Positions 24,763-25,616 of a DNA stretch of 25,616 nt are shown here, in pieces. Made by a program: the position numbers and the translations under genes. The stretch's first letter is position 1, and every line of letters starts with the position of its first letter. The stretch covers positions 1 through 25,616 of the forward strand of contig JBDWGM010000050.1 of NCBI GenBank assembly GCA_039975755.1, in the 5' to 3' direction. The notes beneath the pieces were generated by a model. It did no database searches. It was not told the origin of the DNA and saw nothing but the letters and a program-made list of their open reading frames with translations. Source of the DNA: JABSSA01 sp039975755 (GTDB lineage: Bacteria; Pseudomonadota; Alphaproteobacteria; Rhodobacterales; Rhodobacteraceae).

Positions 24763-25616
24763 ATGACTTTTCGCGCGCATATTCTCGGAGCTGCCGCAGG
24801 GGGTGGTCTGCCGCAATGGAATTGCGGATGTGACAACTGCAATCTTGCGCGAACCGGACACATACCTTCACAAACGCAATCTTCTCTTGCCGTCTCCGGG
24901 GACGGTGGAGATAATTGGGCCGTTCTGAATGCATCTCCTGACATTCGGCATCAGCTGTCGCAGGCCCAGTCTCTCTATCCAACAGGCTTGCGACAGCTTC
25001 CTTTGACATCCGTGTTGGTGACCAATGGCGATATCGATCATGTCGCGGGGCTTTTGACATTGCGCGAAATGCAACCTTTTACGCTGTTTGCCACCAATGG
25101 CATTCACGAGGTCTTGGCGCAAAACCCGATGTTTGATGCCTTGAACAGCGCCGTCGTCACGCGCAGCTCGATTGCGTTGGACACACCCTTTGATTTGGCC
25201 CCGGCCCTGTCGGCCACGTTGTTTGCCGTGCCAGGCAAGGTGCCGCTGTATCTGGAAGGCGAACAGGTGCAGACCGATCTGATCGGCGATCAAACCGTTG
25301 GCGTCAAACTGTCGGCAGGCGACCAGACGGCGTATTACATCCCGGGATGCGCGCTGCTGAACGACGATTTGCGCACACGCTTGGACGGGGCGGATCTGGT
25401 GTTCTTTGACGGCACCCTGTGGCGTGACGATGAAATGGTGCGCGCCGGGCTTGGCCAAAAGACCGGCAAACGCATGGGCCACATGTCCATGAGCGGCGAT
25501 GACGGGTCAATCGCGGGGTTTGCAGATTTGAATGTCGCGCGCAAAGTCTTTGTGCACATGAACAACACCAACCCTGTGCTGCGCCCGGATTCGTCTGAAA
25601 AAGCACAGGCCGAAGC
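24763..25616 (+). CDS. pqqB: pyrroloquinoline quinone biosynthesis protein PqqB (3' end cut by window)
   Basis: The frame from ATG 24763 stays open to the window end (284 residues of an expected ~300). It is a metallo-beta-lactamase-fold protein: MTFRAHILGAAAGGGLPQWNC at the start, the zinc-binding cysteines Cys21, Cys23 and Cys26, then NASPDIRHQL, VTNGDIDHVAGLLTLRE, and later FFDGTLWRDDEM and RMGHMSMSG. PqqB is proposed to oxidise a tyrosine-derived intermediate during PQQ synthesis. The canonical HxHxDH is altered to NGDIDH, as usual in this family. The last part (FVHMNNTNP) is near the C-terminus. Confidence 0.95.
   Translation, partial: MTFRAHILGAAAGGGLPQWNCGCDNCNLARTGHIPSQTQSSLAVSGDGGDNWAVLNASPDIRHQLSQAQSLYPTGLRQLPLTSVLVTNGDIDHVAGLLTLREMQPFTLFATNGIHEVLAQNPMFDALNSAVVTRSSIALDTPFDLAPALSATLFAVPGKVPLYLEGEQVQTDLIGDQTVGVKLSAGDQTAYYIPGCALLNDDLRTRLDGADLVFFDGTLWRDDEMVRAGLGQKTGKRMGHMSMSGDDGSIAGFADLNVARKVFVHMNNTNPVLRPDSSEKAQAE

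Noticed and set aside
1..25616. CRISPR array or cas genes
   Set aside because: No regularly spaced repeats and no Cas-like proteins were seen.

Overview
The window looks like an alphaproteobacterium of the Rhodobacteraceae/Roseobacter type. The evidence is its codon usage, a VPLPA-CTERM secreted protein, SoxY/SoxZ carriers, and a large locus for PQQ-dependent alcohol catabolism that ends in pqqA and pqqB. No rRNA, tRNA or CRISPR array was seen.

Left arm (1-5860), PQQ-associated periplasmic genes. It starts with the 3' end of a CXXCW-motif rhodanese-like gene. A leftward operon follows: an SRPBCC protein, a YVTN beta-propeller protein and a fused SoxYZ-like carrier. A divergent rightward operon carries an ABC substrate-binding protein, a second YVTN beta-propeller protein, a small secreted protein of unknown function and a PepSY-like small secreted protein.

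Middle (about 5861-19250), an accessory island, visibly more AT-rich and full of debris. It holds an orphan hypothetical gene, a frameshifted AAA/DUF4143 ATPase gene, an IS481-type transposase fragment, an intact 6.4-kb gene, a decayed IS30-type transposase, a frameshifted IS1111/IS110-type element with 10-bp subterminal inverted repeats, a SAM methyltransferase gene and a VPLPA-CTERM spondin-like gene with a clear terminator. The 6.4-kb gene encodes a ~2,124-residue SIR2-STAND NTPase-TPR protein, an architecture typical of single-protein antiphage sensors (Avs-like). It is the best candidate here for an undescribed system.

Right arm (19407-25616), the PQQ locus resumes. It has soxZ and soxY (leftward), the ATPase and permease of the alcohol-associated ABC transporter, a small conserved hypothetical gene (leftward), a histidine kinase/OmpR-type response regulator pair, pqqA and the first ~94% of pqqB. 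The transporter's binding protein and beta-propeller lie in the left arm and its ATPase and permease in the right arm. The island therefore appears to have split one functional locus.

Inferred joint role: a PQQ quinoprotein dehydrogenase (outside the window) oxidises alcohols in the periplasm. The ABC system, beta-propellers, SoxYZ-like carriers and small periplasmic proteins support it, the two-component system probably controls it, and pqqAB begin the synthesis of its cofactor.
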